Numbered from the stretch's first letter, positions 15,341 through 27,350 are shown. The stretch: DNA of 64,000 nt from Lycocorax pyrrhopterus obiensis (GCA_014706295.1 JACSVZ010000037.1:2418001-2482000); one strand, 5' to 3'. Program-made: numbers and translations. Notes: a model not told the origin generated them from the sequence alone.

Positions 15341-18300
15341 CTCTGAAAGGATTATTTCCTTACAATCCTTTCCTACATACCTTGCATTTTTTAACCAGAA
15401 TTAACTTTCAAAAATGTCTGGGGGAAAAAAAAAAGTCATGACTAACTGTGTGCAACATTTATTTTTAGATGGATAATTGGAGCTGCAGTGGTCAATGCAT
15501 TCTATTCCCCCAACAGGAACCAGATAGGTAGGTTCAAACACTTTTAACCAACTAATCTGATCCACACAACAGTGTAGGTCTGCATCCAGAGGCAAACCTG
15601 CCTGTGCCCGTCTGGGAATTCTGGGCAAGGCTGTTCCGCTCAAGCACTTTGTTGATGAATATTCAGCTGCCCCTCCTTGCCACGTGTGGTTTATACCCTG
15701 TCACTGAACAGCCTTGGGTTTGAAAGCCTGGGACAGCACCCAGAGAATGCTCCCAGTGTGTCCTGGGCTGCTCCTGCTCCTGCTCCCACGTTCTGATAGC
15801 ACACAGGCAGCTCTCCAGTTTGCTCTGTGCACTGGAATTACACTGCTAGGAGCCATCCCGGACTGCAGAAACCTGCCTCTGCTCCCAGAGCATCAGCTGT
15901 GTGGGCTCTGCAGAGCTGCTGGGCTGCCCTTCCTTGTTCTTAGCACAGGAGATCTTCAGACCCTGCCTGGCTCCCTGTGCTCCCTGAGCTCAGACCTCAT
16001 GCAGGAGCTCAGGTTAAAACTGACGAGTGTCTGCTGAATTCTGAGCACCCCAAACAGGAGAGACAATAGATAACTGCCCCGAGGAGTGCTTATTTAAATT
16101 CCCAGACTGCCAGGAAGATCTGCTGCTCAGCTACTGATAACACAGAAGGACAAATCCATGGGATTTTAGGCCAGACAGCAACTGCATCCTGCTCACAGGG
16201 CAAAGGCCAGGAGTGGAAACAGCCCAATCTACCAACAGTCACAACAGAAAACTTCTATAATTGCTAAAAGCAGAAACATCCAAATTGCTGATAATTTAGC
16301 CCTCTGACCTCACCCAACATCTGTTTTCCTTTGTGCAGCTTCCACTCACCTCCATCCTGCAGGTACAGCAGCACCAGGAGCTTCAGCCACGGCAGGGCCC
16401 TCCTGGGGGCTTTACTGGTGGCCAACCTCAGCTCCCAGTTTATCCCCAGTGGTTTTACACAGATTGTAATCAGCTTTCCAGGCAGGGAGCTCAGGTCCTG
16501 AAGCCACCTGGTTCCTCTCCAGCTTTGTCCTTATGTCATGCAAAAGTAACTCATTTAAGCAACTTGGAGATGAATATGCTCGTGAAAAAATCCAAGCACA
16601 ACCACCCACAATAGTGTGTATGCCAGTTAAATTCTGTTTCTTCATGTCTCTAGCTTGAGAAAACAATTTGCCACACTGCTCTGTCTTACTGCAGTCTGGT
16701 TTATGTATTTCTCCACAAAATTCTATGGATAAAACCTGTGCAGCCAAAAAGGGCTTTGTCTCTGAATTAACTACTTGCAATATAATTTCAATATCTCCCT
16801 TCACAGAAAGTATCTCATTAGACTGAATTACTGGCAGTCTGAATTCCTCTAGAAGCACTTCTACTTTTCAGCTTGTGTAGAAGGGATGAAAAGCAAATCC
16901 CATGGTTCTGGATAAGGTTTTTGGCAGCAGGATGAAGCAGGACAAATCTCTTACTGCCCCCCCTCCCCATCTGGCATTGAGTGCCCTTGGTGGTCTACAG
17001 GAATCACTCATGTGCATGTTTTACCCTCCAAGTGTTGTTGGTATCAGCAGATGATTTCCAACCTCTCCTTAACCCAAATAAAGCAATAAAACCTCCATTA
17101 GTTCCCCTATAAAATGGCTCTAACATACAAACTGTGCCTGTCTCCAAAGGACAGCTCCTAAACATTCTGTTCTTGACTCACTGCAGCAAACATTATGGAC
17201 CAAATTAGGCTAAGCTTAATGTAAATGCTCCTTGGGTCTCAAACAGGGAGATACTGTAGCTGCAGATGTGCTAAATTAAACCTTTATTAACTTGTCATTT
17301 TCCATTTATCAAGACAGAAACAATTTCACATGAGGCATGAGCTTGTTTCTAATCATTTTATATTTCATGTTCCTTCCTGACCCTTACACCAAGCAAACAA
17401 TCTGTCTGCCAAGGATGAGAAAACAAAGCCACCTCACAGTATTTCCCTCTTTCTCCCTGTCTTTGCAGTTTTTCCTGCTGGGATTCTCCAGCCCCCCTTC
17501 TTCAGCAAACACCAGCCCCAGGCCCTGAACTTTGGAGGGATTGGGATGGTTATTGGGCATGAGATCACTCACGGGTTCGATGACAACGGTGAGGAGATGA
17601 CTGAGAAAATGTTATTATTTCAGCTCAAACTCGTGGCATGGCAGGAATTAAAGTGGGCTGGGACTGAAGATCCCTGCACAGTCACATCCAGCTCAGGAGC
17701 AATAGGAGCACACTGGGAACACTCTGTGGAAGGTTCTGCAGGGAATGTTTCCTGAACAGAGCACAAGAAATAAGCAGATGTTAAAAATAAATTGAGGCAA
17801 TGACAATTCTCAGGAAAAAAATGTTGCTTTTCCAGCATCATCGGATCAGAAACACAAAGCAAGCAGATCCGTGGGCTCCTGAATACAATGAAATCTGTGA
17901 ACAATGTTTTTGGGGATAGAAGAGCTGTCAGTAGTGTCTTGAAATCCCAGGAGATTTTGTTTTTCAACACAAATGCTTGAAATAAATTGACTTTTTTAAC
18001 TTTGTCAAATGCCGTGTAAAAGAATTTGGGGAAAAACTCACTTCTGACTCTACAAGTCAGTAATTTCTTACACATGGGTTTTCTTCAAGCTATTTTTTTA
18101 ATGCTCATTAAATTTGTGCAGATGACACATAAACACACAACACAGCCTCAGAAACTGAGTTCTAGAGCAAAGAAAAACCTTGTTCTAGCCAGAGAGGCAA
18201 GAACACAAACTACAGAATGGCGATTTCAGCTTTTAATTCTCTATAAACCTCAGTTCTCTCACGTAGACACACAGAACAAGAACCTCAGACACCTCAGAGG

Positions 18301-21127
18301 TGAGGGAAGGTTTTGTTACATGAAAACCAGGCCTTGGTGCTATACCTGGAGTCAGGGCTGCTGAGTGAATAGGAAATCAGGGAATAACAGAGACCACAAT
18401 TCCAATCCCCCATGACAATGAGAATAAACTGTACCCAAAACATTTCTGAGCATCTTAATCCAAGGAGGAAAGAGGAAGGGAGTGCAGCTCCAATGTCCCA
18501 GGTGCTACACAGGAAGAATGGTGGCTTTAAAATCTTGCTCACAACTTTGCTTTTTCCCCTGGGTTTTCCTGCAGGTAGGAATTTTGACAAAGATGGGAAC
18601 ATGCTGGACTGGTGGAGCAACTTCTCAGCGCTGCATTTCAAGGAGCAAGCCCTCTGCATGGTGCACCAGTACGGGAACTACACCTGGGAGCTGGCAGGGG
18701 GACAGAACGTGAGTAACAACCACAACCACCATGGCCACAGCTCTGGGTTTGTACAAATAAACAATGACTTGAACAGGGAATGCCTATGGAGGATAACCAC
18801 ACACCCCAGCTACTACAGGTAACCGTTCTGGGAACAAGGCACAAGGGTTGTGATAAACTGGGGACACTGGTGTGGCCCAGAAAGCCCAGGCTCTGCATGC
18901 AGTGATGTTCTGCCCAGCAGCAGCCCAAGTTCTGTCCATGTTATGTTTGTCTGTGCTCTCTCTGTTCCAATCTACAGCTCTTACCCTGTGATTTGTTCAA
19001 TTTCATTCTCTCCTTTCTTGTCCCAGCACAAGGTCACAGCTTCCCTTTGCTCCAGGCATGTCAGGCTGTTGTATGACTGACCTGTGGTTCTTAGAGTTGC
19101 TGATTTTACTGACAATAGAGTCAATAAATTACTATTTTTACAGGTCAGTGGCATAAGCACATTAGGAGAAAATATTGCAGATAACGGAGGAGTCCGACAG
19201 GCTTATAAGGTAACCCTCAAACACCCTGTGAGTTAACTTTACCTAGCATCCAGCAATGGGGGAACCTATTCTGTGCTTAAAAAATTTGACAATTAGCATG
19301 TTATTACCATATTCCAAAAGCTAAAGCCTCAGTTGTACACCTGGAAGCTCATGTGCCCATGGCTTGCTGCCGTTCTTGCACCCAGGAGCAGCCCAAAGGT
19401 GGAGTTCAGGTGTGAGCAGGGAATGTTCTTCCCTACAAAGGACCCGAACAGATGGCACAGTAAAACCTTTTATCTTTGGTGTTTTGAGTATGGTGTTAAG
19501 GGTGTTTATAGAACATCCTGAATTTTAAGAAATCTAAATTCCAGCAGTGAGGGACACCATTCCAATAAATCACTTCGTTAGGATTGTTCTAAAAGCCATC
19601 ACAGACGTGGAGGAGCCGTGTGGGATGACACAAACTGCCTGCACACGGAATCCATGGATGTTCTGTGGTGCTGGATCTATTTTTACCCTCAGCTCTCCCT
19701 TTTGTTTCGTGCTTGGGGGACTGTCTCAGCAGCTGAGAGGCTGCAGAAACAGAATGTTGGGAATTAACCAGCTTGAGGACACATTAACTTGTCTCCATCA
19801 TGTCAATATACCTTAAAAAAGCAAATTGGCCAATTAATGTGTAACAATAACAGGTAATGGATTTAACATTGAGCAAGGTTGTTATCTGCTATTTAATGAG
19901 CAGTTACCTGAAGAGAGAAAAATCATCACTATAGAGAAGCAGAGGAGACTTAACACTTTATTTCCAGATACAAACACCTGTAGGAAGAGTTTATGAAGTG
20001 CTTATGCTGACAGCTTTTTCATAAAATTCTCTGTACAGTTTGTATTAGAGAGAGAAAATTTATACAAATACAAAAGGGAACCACATTGGTTCATTCACGT
20101 GGTGACTAAAATCCCTCCCCACAAAATAACATCCAAAATCCACCTCCTGGTGCTCCTCTGAGTCGATCTGTGATCATTTCCAGGCCTACTTGAAGTGGCT
20201 GGAACGGGAAGGGAAGGAGCCAAAGCTGCCTGGACTGAACCTGTCCCACAAACAGCTCTTCTTCCTCAACTTTGCCCAGGTGAGAACACTCAGGGCTGTG
20301 CCTCAGGCCCTTGGACTTTGTTGGAGGAAACACCTGGGTGAAATCCAGCGCTGATAGATCTGTCCCATAGCACCAGATCTTGATCCAAGACCTTGAAAAA
20401 ACAAAAGCTAATTAGTAAATAATTTCTAATAATAATTAATCTATTCTGCCTCTCTATAAAACGTACTCCAATGACATCATAGCAAACTGGGATGGCTCTT
20501 AGGAAAGCCAGTGAGAAGCTTCCCAACTTGAATTCCCTTTAATACTGATCCACTAATGATGAATCCTCCCTGTCCAGGTTTGGTGTGGTTCCTACAGACC
20601 AGAATATGCCAGTCAGTCCATAAAGACAGATGTTCACAGCCCTCTGAAGTACAGGTGGGTTTTACTCATTTACTAACTCACAACTCACTCCATTCAACCC
20701 CTTGCACCATGACAGCACAGGAGAGTCTGATAACACACGAGATAACTCCAGACTGACTTCCAGATTTTCTCCCACGGCTTGTAGGACACTGCTGGAGAGC
20801 ACATACCTATACCTGACCTGGTGAATTTGCCAATCCATAGGGGATGGAACAGGACCAAACCCACTCTGTTCTGGCATTTCATTGCTCATATTACCTCTAT
20901 TCCCTAAAGTATCCCATATTCTGAACTGTAACCGAGTTCTGAGGCTCCAAGCCACTTTCTGGACACGGCTCTCTCTGTTTCTCAGAACAGCAATTTCCAT
21001 GTAAATGAGTCCCTTCTCTTTGTTCAGGGTGATGGGCTCGTTGCAGAACTTTGAAGCCTTCTCCGAGGTGTTCCACTGTAAGAAGGGCATGGCCATGCAT
21101 CCCGCAGGGAAATGCCGGGTGTGGTAA
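6335..21127 (+). CDS. MMEL1: Membrane metallo-endopeptidase-like 1 (neprilysin 2), 5' partial
   Basis: M13 zinc endopeptidase that cleaves peptides at the cell surface or in the secretory route (family knowledge). Exons that join in one frame: 6335-6394, 7001-7162, 7569-7649, 8132-8227, 8474-8592, 9265-9330, 11533-11667, 12249-12338, 12587-12723, 13182-13275, 13539-13667, 13942-14040, 14422-14505, 14764-14867, 15469-15527, 17469-17588, 18575-18708, 19144-19209, 20184-20279, 20578-20654, 21028-21127. They give 701 residues and a TAA stop. Visible marks are the CTTPGC start of the ectodomain, [31 protein letters not shown] (zinc ligands and catalytic Glu), GENIADNGG (third zinc ligand), KTDVHSP and the C-terminal CRVW that ends most M13 enzymes. 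CTTPGC and overall similarity favour MMEL1 over MME. About 60-70 N-terminal residues (tail and membrane anchor) are not in the window. No frameshift or stop was found. Confidence 0.95.
11203..11488 (+). mobile_element. CR1 LINE 3'-end fragment
   Basis: The sequence follows the familiar CR1 3' untranslated end: a gain-of-Gs 'aagggcctgtagtgacaggac' type start, 'gaagaaatccttccctgtgag', 'ggtgcccagaaagccgtggctgctcc', 'ggtccttccaacccc' and a terminal 'attctatga' motif. CR1 copies are usually truncated at the 5' end, as here. It sits in the MMEL1 intron and ends about 45 bp before the exon at 11533. Confidence 0.9.
15205..15340. repeat. TA/TATACA microsatellite
   Basis: AT-rich stretch of interrupted TA and TATACA repeats in an MMEL1 intron, ending in a long pure (TA)n run near 15303-15332. 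Such tracts vary in length between individuals. Confidence 0.9.
17469..17588 (+). CDS. MMEL1: MMEL1 catalytic exon with HEITH zinc motif
   Basis: Part of the MMEL1 entry. The exon encodes [16 protein letters not shown] followed by the [14 protein letters not shown] motif. HEITH lies at 17558-17572: the two His are zinc ligands and the Glu is the general base in M13 enzymes. Acceptor TTTGCAG and donor GTGAGG are clear. All catalytic residues are present, so the enzyme is predicted to be active. Confidence 0.95.
19144..19209 (+). CDS. MMEL1: MMEL1 exon with third zinc ligand (ENIAD)
   Basis: Part of the MMEL1 entry. This 66-bp exon encodes [19 protein letters not shown] and the start of the next helix. 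The Glu of ENIAD is the third zinc ligand in neprilysins and the Asp positions the catalytic His. Both splice sites are canonical. Confidence 0.95.
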
Positions 21128-22045
21128 GCAAGGATGAGGCACTCTGGTGACACCACAAACAGCTCGTGGCAGGGATGTGCCCGGTGTTCTGCTGCTCAGT
21201 CACAGCCAGGGCTGCCAGGGCAGCTGCTGCAGTGAGAGCCAAGGAAGCACTCAGCTCTCCCAGTGCCACTGGGAAGCACACAGGGATCACGGGGATCACA
21301 GGGATGGATCCCAGGACTGACGGGCTGTGCCGGAGGCCACGGTGTGTTCCCGGGCAGAACGACTGTTTCCAATGACATCCTGACTGTTATTAAGACACTG
21401 CATCAGGGTTACAAGGACTAATTCTTACATGAAAACAAAACCAACAAGCCACCACAAATCTATTTTTCAGAAAGGAATAATAATTTTAATATGTCAGCTC
21501 CACCTTCTGAGGCTCAGCAATGCTGTCTGAGATGTCCCACTGCTCCATTCCCAGTGTTCTGGTTCAGTTTCCGGTGCATTCTCCCCCAGATCAGGTTAGA
21601 GCTGGTGTAAACTCTCGTGCTGTCTGTGCCCCTGCGCTTTGATCGCTGCTTTGTTGTCAGAGATTGCTATTTGTCGTGACATGTCACACAGTGAGCTCTA
21701 TGTCGAGACGCCTGTCGCACTCTCCTCCTGCACTTGAGTTCCTCTGCTCCAAAGAACCACCTTCAAGTGAGGCATCACTACAATTATCACATTTTAGGAG
21801 TACAAATTCTGTCTTTATGGTTAAATTACAGGGTCCCACCCTTCAGAGATATATTTAAAATGATGCTTATTCTTGTAGAAAGTGTATAAAATACCTTTTG
21901 CCAAACAGCAGACATGTATCCATGGAAACAATTAAGCTGGTTTTAATCCTGTGCCTTTTTATTTTGCCATAGGCTATTTTTCAGTATTTACACTTGAAAA
22001 TGTAACATGTATTAATTTTTAATAAAATTTAAAAGAAAAAATCAC
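21128..22045 (+). other. MMEL1: MMEL1 3' untranslated region with poly(A) signal
   Basis: Sequence after the MMEL1 stop has no further convincing coding frame. An AATAAA signal at 22021-22026 in an AT-rich setting is the best candidate for the transcript end. I see no earlier canonical signal that looks stronger. Confidence 0.6.
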
Positions 22046-24162
22046 GGTGGCCAATTCAGCAAGGATTTCCCTATGGAGAGGTTTGGGGGGCTTTCCTTGG
22101 TAAGCATCCTACTATAATGAGATATTTTAAACTTCCAACATTTAATAGTGAGTTTTGAATATTAGTCCAGCAAATGCTTTTCTTTCTAGCACAGGAATCA
22201 CTTGCCAGCAAGGCAGTAACTGCCTGTGTGACTCAGCAAAATCATTGAGCCCTGGAAATGGACCATTTTAGAGGTTCTGGAACATGCAACCATTAAAGGG
22301 ATAATTAAAATGTGCCTGGGAGGGTTTATTCCAAGTGACCATCACAGCACATGGAAGTTACTCTATTTTTTCATGTAAGTTTATCCCATCTCCCACCTGC
22401 AGAACACTTCCCATCTGCCAGTTTGTGTCAGTGCCAAGTGCACGAGCTCTGACCTCCCCTTACAGCCCCCACACAAACTGGAGATAAGAGACAGGCTCCA
22501 AATCCCCAGGAAAAGGCCCTGAATTCCAACTGACCACTGTGTTACCTTTCCACGATCATAAAATGTTTCAGCTCTGTGGGAAGTTCTGTGCCCAGAGGTG
22601 TTTTGCTGCATTTTAGACCCGTAGACAATGAAGACTCAGAGAAGCTTTATTAAATACTTAGGAAAAGAAGGAAGATCCCGATGTTTCCCAGGAGGAAGCC
22701 GAAGCCTTTCCTTCTCCCATGCTGCCACCTGGTGACAAATCCCGCTCCAGCTCCTAAAACACCTAAACTCACATCCAACAGGAGCAACTTTCAGACTCCA
22801 TCGAACCACAGCTGGTGCAGACACCAAACATTGCAAAAAAAAAAAATCATTTTTAGTTGGGAGATTGCTGATCCTTGTTGATGCTGCACCTCTTTCCCTG
22901 GCTGTGCAGAGCTCCCAGCTCACCCACAGCAGCTTCCACCTGCAAGTGAACTCACTGAACTCATTATGATGGGGCTGGAGGACAGATATGTCTCTGCAAA
23001 AACACCTTTGGAGAAACTGCTCATTTCTATCCTCACCAAATCCTTCCTTAAAAACCATCCACCAGGATGCTCTTCCAGAATAATCCTTTTCCTTAAGGTA
23101 AAGCCAACAGCCACACAACTCAGTCTTCCCCTCTGCAGGTACCAGGAAAGTTCTTTCATAGGGAAAATGTGTTTTCTTTAATAAAAACTTTCTTTTTAGA
23201 CACAGTGGACACAGAGGATATTAACTTTCTTTACTAAAAACTACCTGGTTCTTGCTGTGCACAATTCCTTTTCCCAGCAGTATCTTCTTTACTCCTTAAA
23301 ATTGAAAAATCTGTACAAAAATGCATTAGAAACTGTTGTGTATTATGTGGAATGTTTAAAATGGGGAAAAAAAAGCCCGTTTTTTCCCACCAACAAGCAA
23401 CAGTGGAATAATTAATGCATACCAAGTGTCAACTGCCCATGGGGGAAGAAGAAAAGTCCAGGCATTCCACACAGCCCACTGCTCCTGAAGGGGATGTAAA
23501 AAGGAAGAGCTTTCCAGCCCCTGATGACACTCCCAGTGCCTTGATCACTCAGCTATTTCAGACTTTGATGCTTCAGAAGATGCCACTGGGCTATTTCATT
23601 AACTCCTTTGCAAACCCTCCTTTTCATTTTCAAGCTGCCTTTCTCTTCATGATGATTTAGGGAAAAAAAGGGTTGTGCTTGGGTTTTTTAACCACCCCCG
23701 TTGTCTGCCACAGTTCAAACAATGTCCAATTCAGGCCTGGTTCCTTTGGGGTCGGCACCAACTTCCTGCACAGGAGCAGTTGTTTGATCCCCTTTCTCCT
23801 CGTTAACATCAAAGCCTGGCCGTGCTGCTCATGCTTTATGACACGTCAAAGGAAAACACAGAGTATGAACAGTCAGCTTTTATCAGCTTTTATCAGCAAA
23901 TCCTACTCTTTCCACTGCTAATAGCCAGGCTTTTACCTCTCTCTTAAGAGCAAGAACCACTGTTGGGCCACTCTCAAATGAGATTTTAATGTATTACCCA
24001 AAAAAAGAGATACTGCTGACTCCTGCACTGCTGCAAAGGAAAGGAAACAGTCCCGCCAACAAGCAGCGAGGGGAATTTTCAGCTGAAGAACTAAGACCAT
24101 TCTTCAGGATATTACTACAAAATTACCCCTTTACAGTCATGTTCTTCATACTTATGGGGCAC
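22046..24162. other. Intergenic or intronic stretch without recognised genes
   Basis: I find no assignable exon on either strand. The longest frame, 160 codons on the - strand at 22636-23118, has no recognisable domain and no splice context that I trust. By human gene order PRXL2B would be expected near here, but I do not see its peroxiredoxin-like sequence. A cytoplasmic tail exon of the TNFRSF-like gene described next could be hidden here. Confidence 0.4.
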
Positions 24163-24318
24163 CTAACTTTTCCTCATCTGCCAGATATCTGTAAGGGCAG
24201 CTGTACCAGCAAGCAGGACCACAGAGACAAGGATTGCCACGATTGCCATCAGAGGTAGAGCTGGCAAAGTGTCCTGCTCCTCAGGTGTGATGTGAGAAAA
24301 GAATTGTGGTGTTAGAAC
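24163..24318 (-). CDS. Possible membrane-anchor exon of a TNFRSF14-like gene
   Basis: On the - strand, after a possible acceptor (CAG before 24318), an open frame encodes about 50 residues with a strongly hydrophobic span (LPLMAIVAILVSVVLLAG and flanking Ala/Leu) and then MRKS and a stop. This could be a type I membrane segment with a very short tail. It lies on the right strand and about 440 bp downstream of the cysteine-rich exon at 24759-24859. The simple splice phases do not match: the upstream exon ends in phase 2 and this acceptor is phase 0. Either another exon lies between them, the boundary is wrong, or the frame is chance. Confidence 0.25.
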   Translation of the reverse strand, partial: VLTPQFFSHITPEEQDTLPALPLMAIVAILVSVVLLAGTAALTDIWQMRKS

Positions 24319-24758
24319 CTGCCAGTGGCACTGCTGTCCTGTTTTCCACATCACACCTCCCAAAGGTCTTCCTGACTTGGTGGGTAATCCAAGTGGGAGC
24401 TGCCTCTTACCTCTTTGCTTTAGTGCTTGTCAGTGCAAAATGATTCTCCTCAGAAGCAAACTGTCAGCTGTTCTACTCTAGATAAGGGATGTGTCACCTG
24501 AAACCCAGGTACCGAGATTGTTCTGCTCTCCCAGGCTCTATATCCAGCTCTGCTGGAGCTACCATAGTGCATCCCATGCAGTGATAAGTTTGGATGAGAG
24601 GCTGAACGCTACGTCTGTCATGTCGATGAGCTTATAAAGAGGGGAGTTAAGCTGTTCCCAAGAAGAATAGGAACAGGATTCCACACTCGGAGCCTTACTG
24701 GAAGGAGGATGCTGCTTTTTGGAAGAGACCAAAACGCAGACCCAACAGCCTCACTCAC

Positions 24759-24859
24759 CCAAAAGGAGTCCGAGCTGCTTCCCTGGGCAGTGGGGTGCAG
24801 GTCTCAGACATGCAGGCTGTGGCGGAAGTGCCAGGAGGGCAAACTTCGCACACATCGTC
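24759..24859 (-). CDS. Cysteine-rich exon of a TNF-receptor family gene, probably TNFRSF14
   Basis: On the - strand, between an acceptor (polypyrimidine tract, then AAG) at 24860 and a GTGAGT donor ending at 24753, the frame reads DDVCEVCPPGTSATACMSET and then CTPL. The CxxCPPGT core followed by two more cysteines is typical of TNFR cysteine-rich domains and resembles the membrane-proximal repeat of TNFRSF14 (HVEM), a receptor for LIGHT and BTLA. In human, TNFRSF14 lies between HES5 and MMEL1 in the orientation expected here. I could not join a complete gene, so it may be intact with short exons, or a relic. Confidence 0.5.
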
Positions 24860-24985
24860 CTTGGGTTTTGTGCGTAGAAGGGAGAAAACCACAGGATTTC
24901 TCTTTGCACCTCTGGCTAAGGACAGTTCAGCATAGTCTTTGTGACCCAGTGATTCCTGCAGAGATCTTTAACCACAGGCAGCAGT

Positions 24986-25090
24986 TCACACATTTATGCC
25001 TTTGCACGAACGGAAGAAGCATAAAGTGTTCTTGGCCACATCACACTCGGTGCCCACAGAGCACTCACCCAGTTCAGAGCAAACGCTCTG
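24986..25090 (-). CDS. Second cysteine-rich, TNFR-like segment
   Basis: On the - strand the frame reads VCSELGECSVGTECDVAKNT, LC, and a further Cys-containing stretch, then a stop. The cysteine spacing and the 'N-T-L-C' ending resemble a TNFR repeat end. It sits about 130 bp upstream of the better cysteine-rich exon. Exon borders are unclear: a GTGAGT donor-like site falls inside the segment and the 3' donor is weak. The minisatellite block begins about 100 bp further upstream, where N-terminal exons would be expected. Confidence 0.25.
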   Translation of the reverse strand, partial: QSVCSELGECSVGTECDVAKNTLCFFRSCKGINV

Positions 25091-25199
25091 ACTGTGTGAC
25101 CGACACCACGGCGAGGACCTCGGGGCAACACAAGGACCGGGTTACACCACAAGAACCGGGTCCCTGAGGCCAGTCCCTCATGACCCCTGAGGTGGCTTC

Positions 25200-25513
25200 C
25201 CCTCACGGCCACCGAGGCGGGTCCCTCACGGCCCCTCAGGCGGGTCCCTCAGGCGGGTCCCTCACGGCCCCTCAGGCCGTTCCCTCAGGCCGTTCCCTCA
25301 GGCGGATCCCTCAGGCGGATCCCTCAGGCGGGTCCCTCACGGCCCCTCAGGCCGTTCCCTCAGGCCGTTCCCTCAGGCGGGTCCCTCAGGCGGATCCCTC
25401 AGGTGGGTCCCTCAGGCGGGTCCCTCAGGCGGGTCCCTCACGGCCCCTCAGGCGGGTCCCTCAGGCGGGTCCCTCAGGCCGGTCCCTCACGGCCCCTGAG
25501 GCCGTTCCCTTAT
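25200..25513. repeat. 13-bp GC-rich minisatellite
   Basis: Tandem array of a 13-bp unit, GGCGGGTCCCTCA, with variants (GCCGTTCCCTCAG, GGCGGATCCCTCA, and longer units with ACGGCCCC). It is one of three neighbouring arrays. Because the unit is not a multiple of three, the long open frame across it is a by-product. Confidence 0.9.
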
Positions 25514-25620
25514 GGTGTCTGGTCTTCCCCCGGCCCCAGTCGCCATCCTCATGGTACCCCGGCAGGGGTCCCCGCAGGACGCCAAAGCGAAAGCGAAAGA
25601 AGGCGTGGAGGAAGGGGACG

Positions 25621-25686
25621 GGAAGGGAAGGGAATGGGAAGGGAATGGGAAGGGAATGGGAAGGGAATGGGAAGGGAATGGGAAGC
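25621..25686. repeat. 11-bp purine minisatellite
   Basis: About six tandem units of GGGAAGGGAAT, a pure purine strand that could form H-DNA. It lies between the 13-bp and 19-bp arrays. Confidence 0.9.
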
Positions 25687-25814
25687 CGCCGGGCTGTGCG
25701 GCTCGGGCTCCCTCAGCGCTTCCCGCCCTCCCGGCCGGGCACAGTGGGGAAGGCTTTGGTAGGGAGAGAGCTGTGCCCTAAGTCAGTAAAATACCTCAAA
25801 TTAAGCCAAAGCAG

Positions 25815-26160
25815 CCCTTCAAAGCCTGAGAAACCCCTCCGATCCTGGCAAACCAACCCCTCAAAGCCTGACAAACTCCTCAAATCGTGTCAAACCCCTC
25901 AAAACCTGACAAACCCTTCAAAACCTGACAAACTCCTCAAATCGTGTCAAACCCCTCAAAACCTGACAAATCCTTCAAAGCCTGACAAGCCCCTCAAATT
26001 ATGGCAACCCCCTCAAAACCTGACAAACCCCTCAAATCCTGGCAAGCCAACCCCTCAAGACCTGGCACAAACCCACCCCTCAAAACCTGGCAAACCAAGC
26101 CTTCAAATCCTGGTACAAACCCCTCTAAACCTGGCACAAACCACCCCCTTAAAATCCAGC
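25815..26160. repeat. 19-bp C/A-rich minisatellite
   Basis: Tandem array with the consensus unit CCCCTCAAAACCTGACAAA (19 bp) and variants such as CTCCTCAAATCGTGTCAAA. Units at the ends are longer and more diverged. The strand is depleted in G. Confidence 0.9.
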
Positions 26161-26499
26161 TTAGGGGGCCAAGTTTGTGAACAAAGGGAGTGGAAGGAGG
26201 ACTGAGGTTCTAGACAGGTGCAGGACTTTGCTGCTGAGGTGAGGGGGTTTGGGACAGGAGGGGCAGTGACCGAGGAAATGCTCAGTAGGATTCAACTGAG
26301 GGAATCTGTGTGACAGGAGCACTCCTTGGGGTTCGGGGCGGCTCACATGGTGGGATTCATAAGAATATCCAGAGTAAACATGAATGGGAGTTCCTTGAGC
26401 TTTACAAAAAAAATCCATTTCTTCAGAATAACATTAACCTTTCTCAGGGGTGCAAGCAGCTGCACATCCTTTGGATGGAGAGACCCACACAGAAGTTGC

Positions 26500-27350
26500 A
26501 CACAAATGCATTTTATTGCTCTCTACACACACAGAGACGCATACACAGTATGCAGGTGAGCCATAGGGCAGTCCCAGCACTGGGAGAAACATCATCCACC
26601 AGGAATTCAACCACTCAATACAGATAAAAATCATTATTATAATGAAAATGCTAAAAAAGCATAGCTTACACCCAAAATGTATAACATTGACAGATCAAGC
26701 CTGTTACCTACTACTTTTCTTTAACATAAAGGAATAACATACTCTTTTTCTAAATTGAAAAAAGCATCAAATAGTAGAAATATTCCACATAGTTTCCTAA
26801 CTCCTGGTCATCCCTCACACTGTATATACAGGACTATGAAAGGGCCATGGGGGAGAAATCCAAACCAAAACCAAACCCGTTTTCAATGCTGCACAACTGA
26901 TAAGCAAACAGAGGGAAATTGATTTTAACCAAGTGTGCATGAACCGAAGGGAATAAATTTATCCTCCGGAGTGACTGAGCCAACCAGAGTCGCCAGTCAA
27001 GCCAGAGCAAAGCTGGTGGCTCTTACTGGGAATATTAGAGAAAATCTCCTACAGCAATTCCTGTCCATCACAACTGTAACATTTACAAACACCCTCCTTC
27101 ATTCTGAAGACGTTGCCCCTGCCCGGGCAGCACTGCAGCAGTGCCTACACAGCTTCAACACTAAAGAGAACGCCTCAACTTTTGCCAGAGGATCCCAAAA
27201 AATTCAAAAGCATGGCATTCTCTCATACATAAATAAAACACAGGGGGAAATAAAATCCCCTACAGGAGAGAGGATCAGAGCTGGACTATCAGATGCAGTC
27301 AGATCCTTCCTCTGGACTGTCACAGGTCCGTGCAGTGAGGACTCCCCCGA
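26500..27350 (-). other. HES5: HES5 copy A 3' untranslated region
   Basis: Sequence downstream (- strand) of the copy A stop. A poly(A) signal, AATAAA on the - strand, is at 26512-26517. There is no further coding frame that I recognise on the - strand. Confidence 0.55.

Noticed and set aside
6335..21127. Assignment to MME instead of MMEL1
   Set aside because: The CTTPGC start, [11 protein letters not shown] and other exons are closer to MMEL1, and the linkage to HES5 and PANK4 is that of MMEL1.
22636..23118. 160-codon frame on the - strand
   Set aside because: No domain, no splice context, mixed composition with an internal poly-Phe from an A run.
25200..26160. CRISPR-like array
   Set aside because: Units are directly adjacent with no unique spacers, and the genome is vertebrate.
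22046..26200. PRXL2B gene expected from human synteny
   Set aside because: I could not find its peroxiredoxin-like coding sequence on either strand.
25180..26205. Open frame of 341 codons (+)
   Set aside because: It runs across 13-, 11- and 19-bp tandem arrays whose units are not multiples of three, so the peptide has no consistent repeat or domain; the openness comes from stop-poor repeat units.
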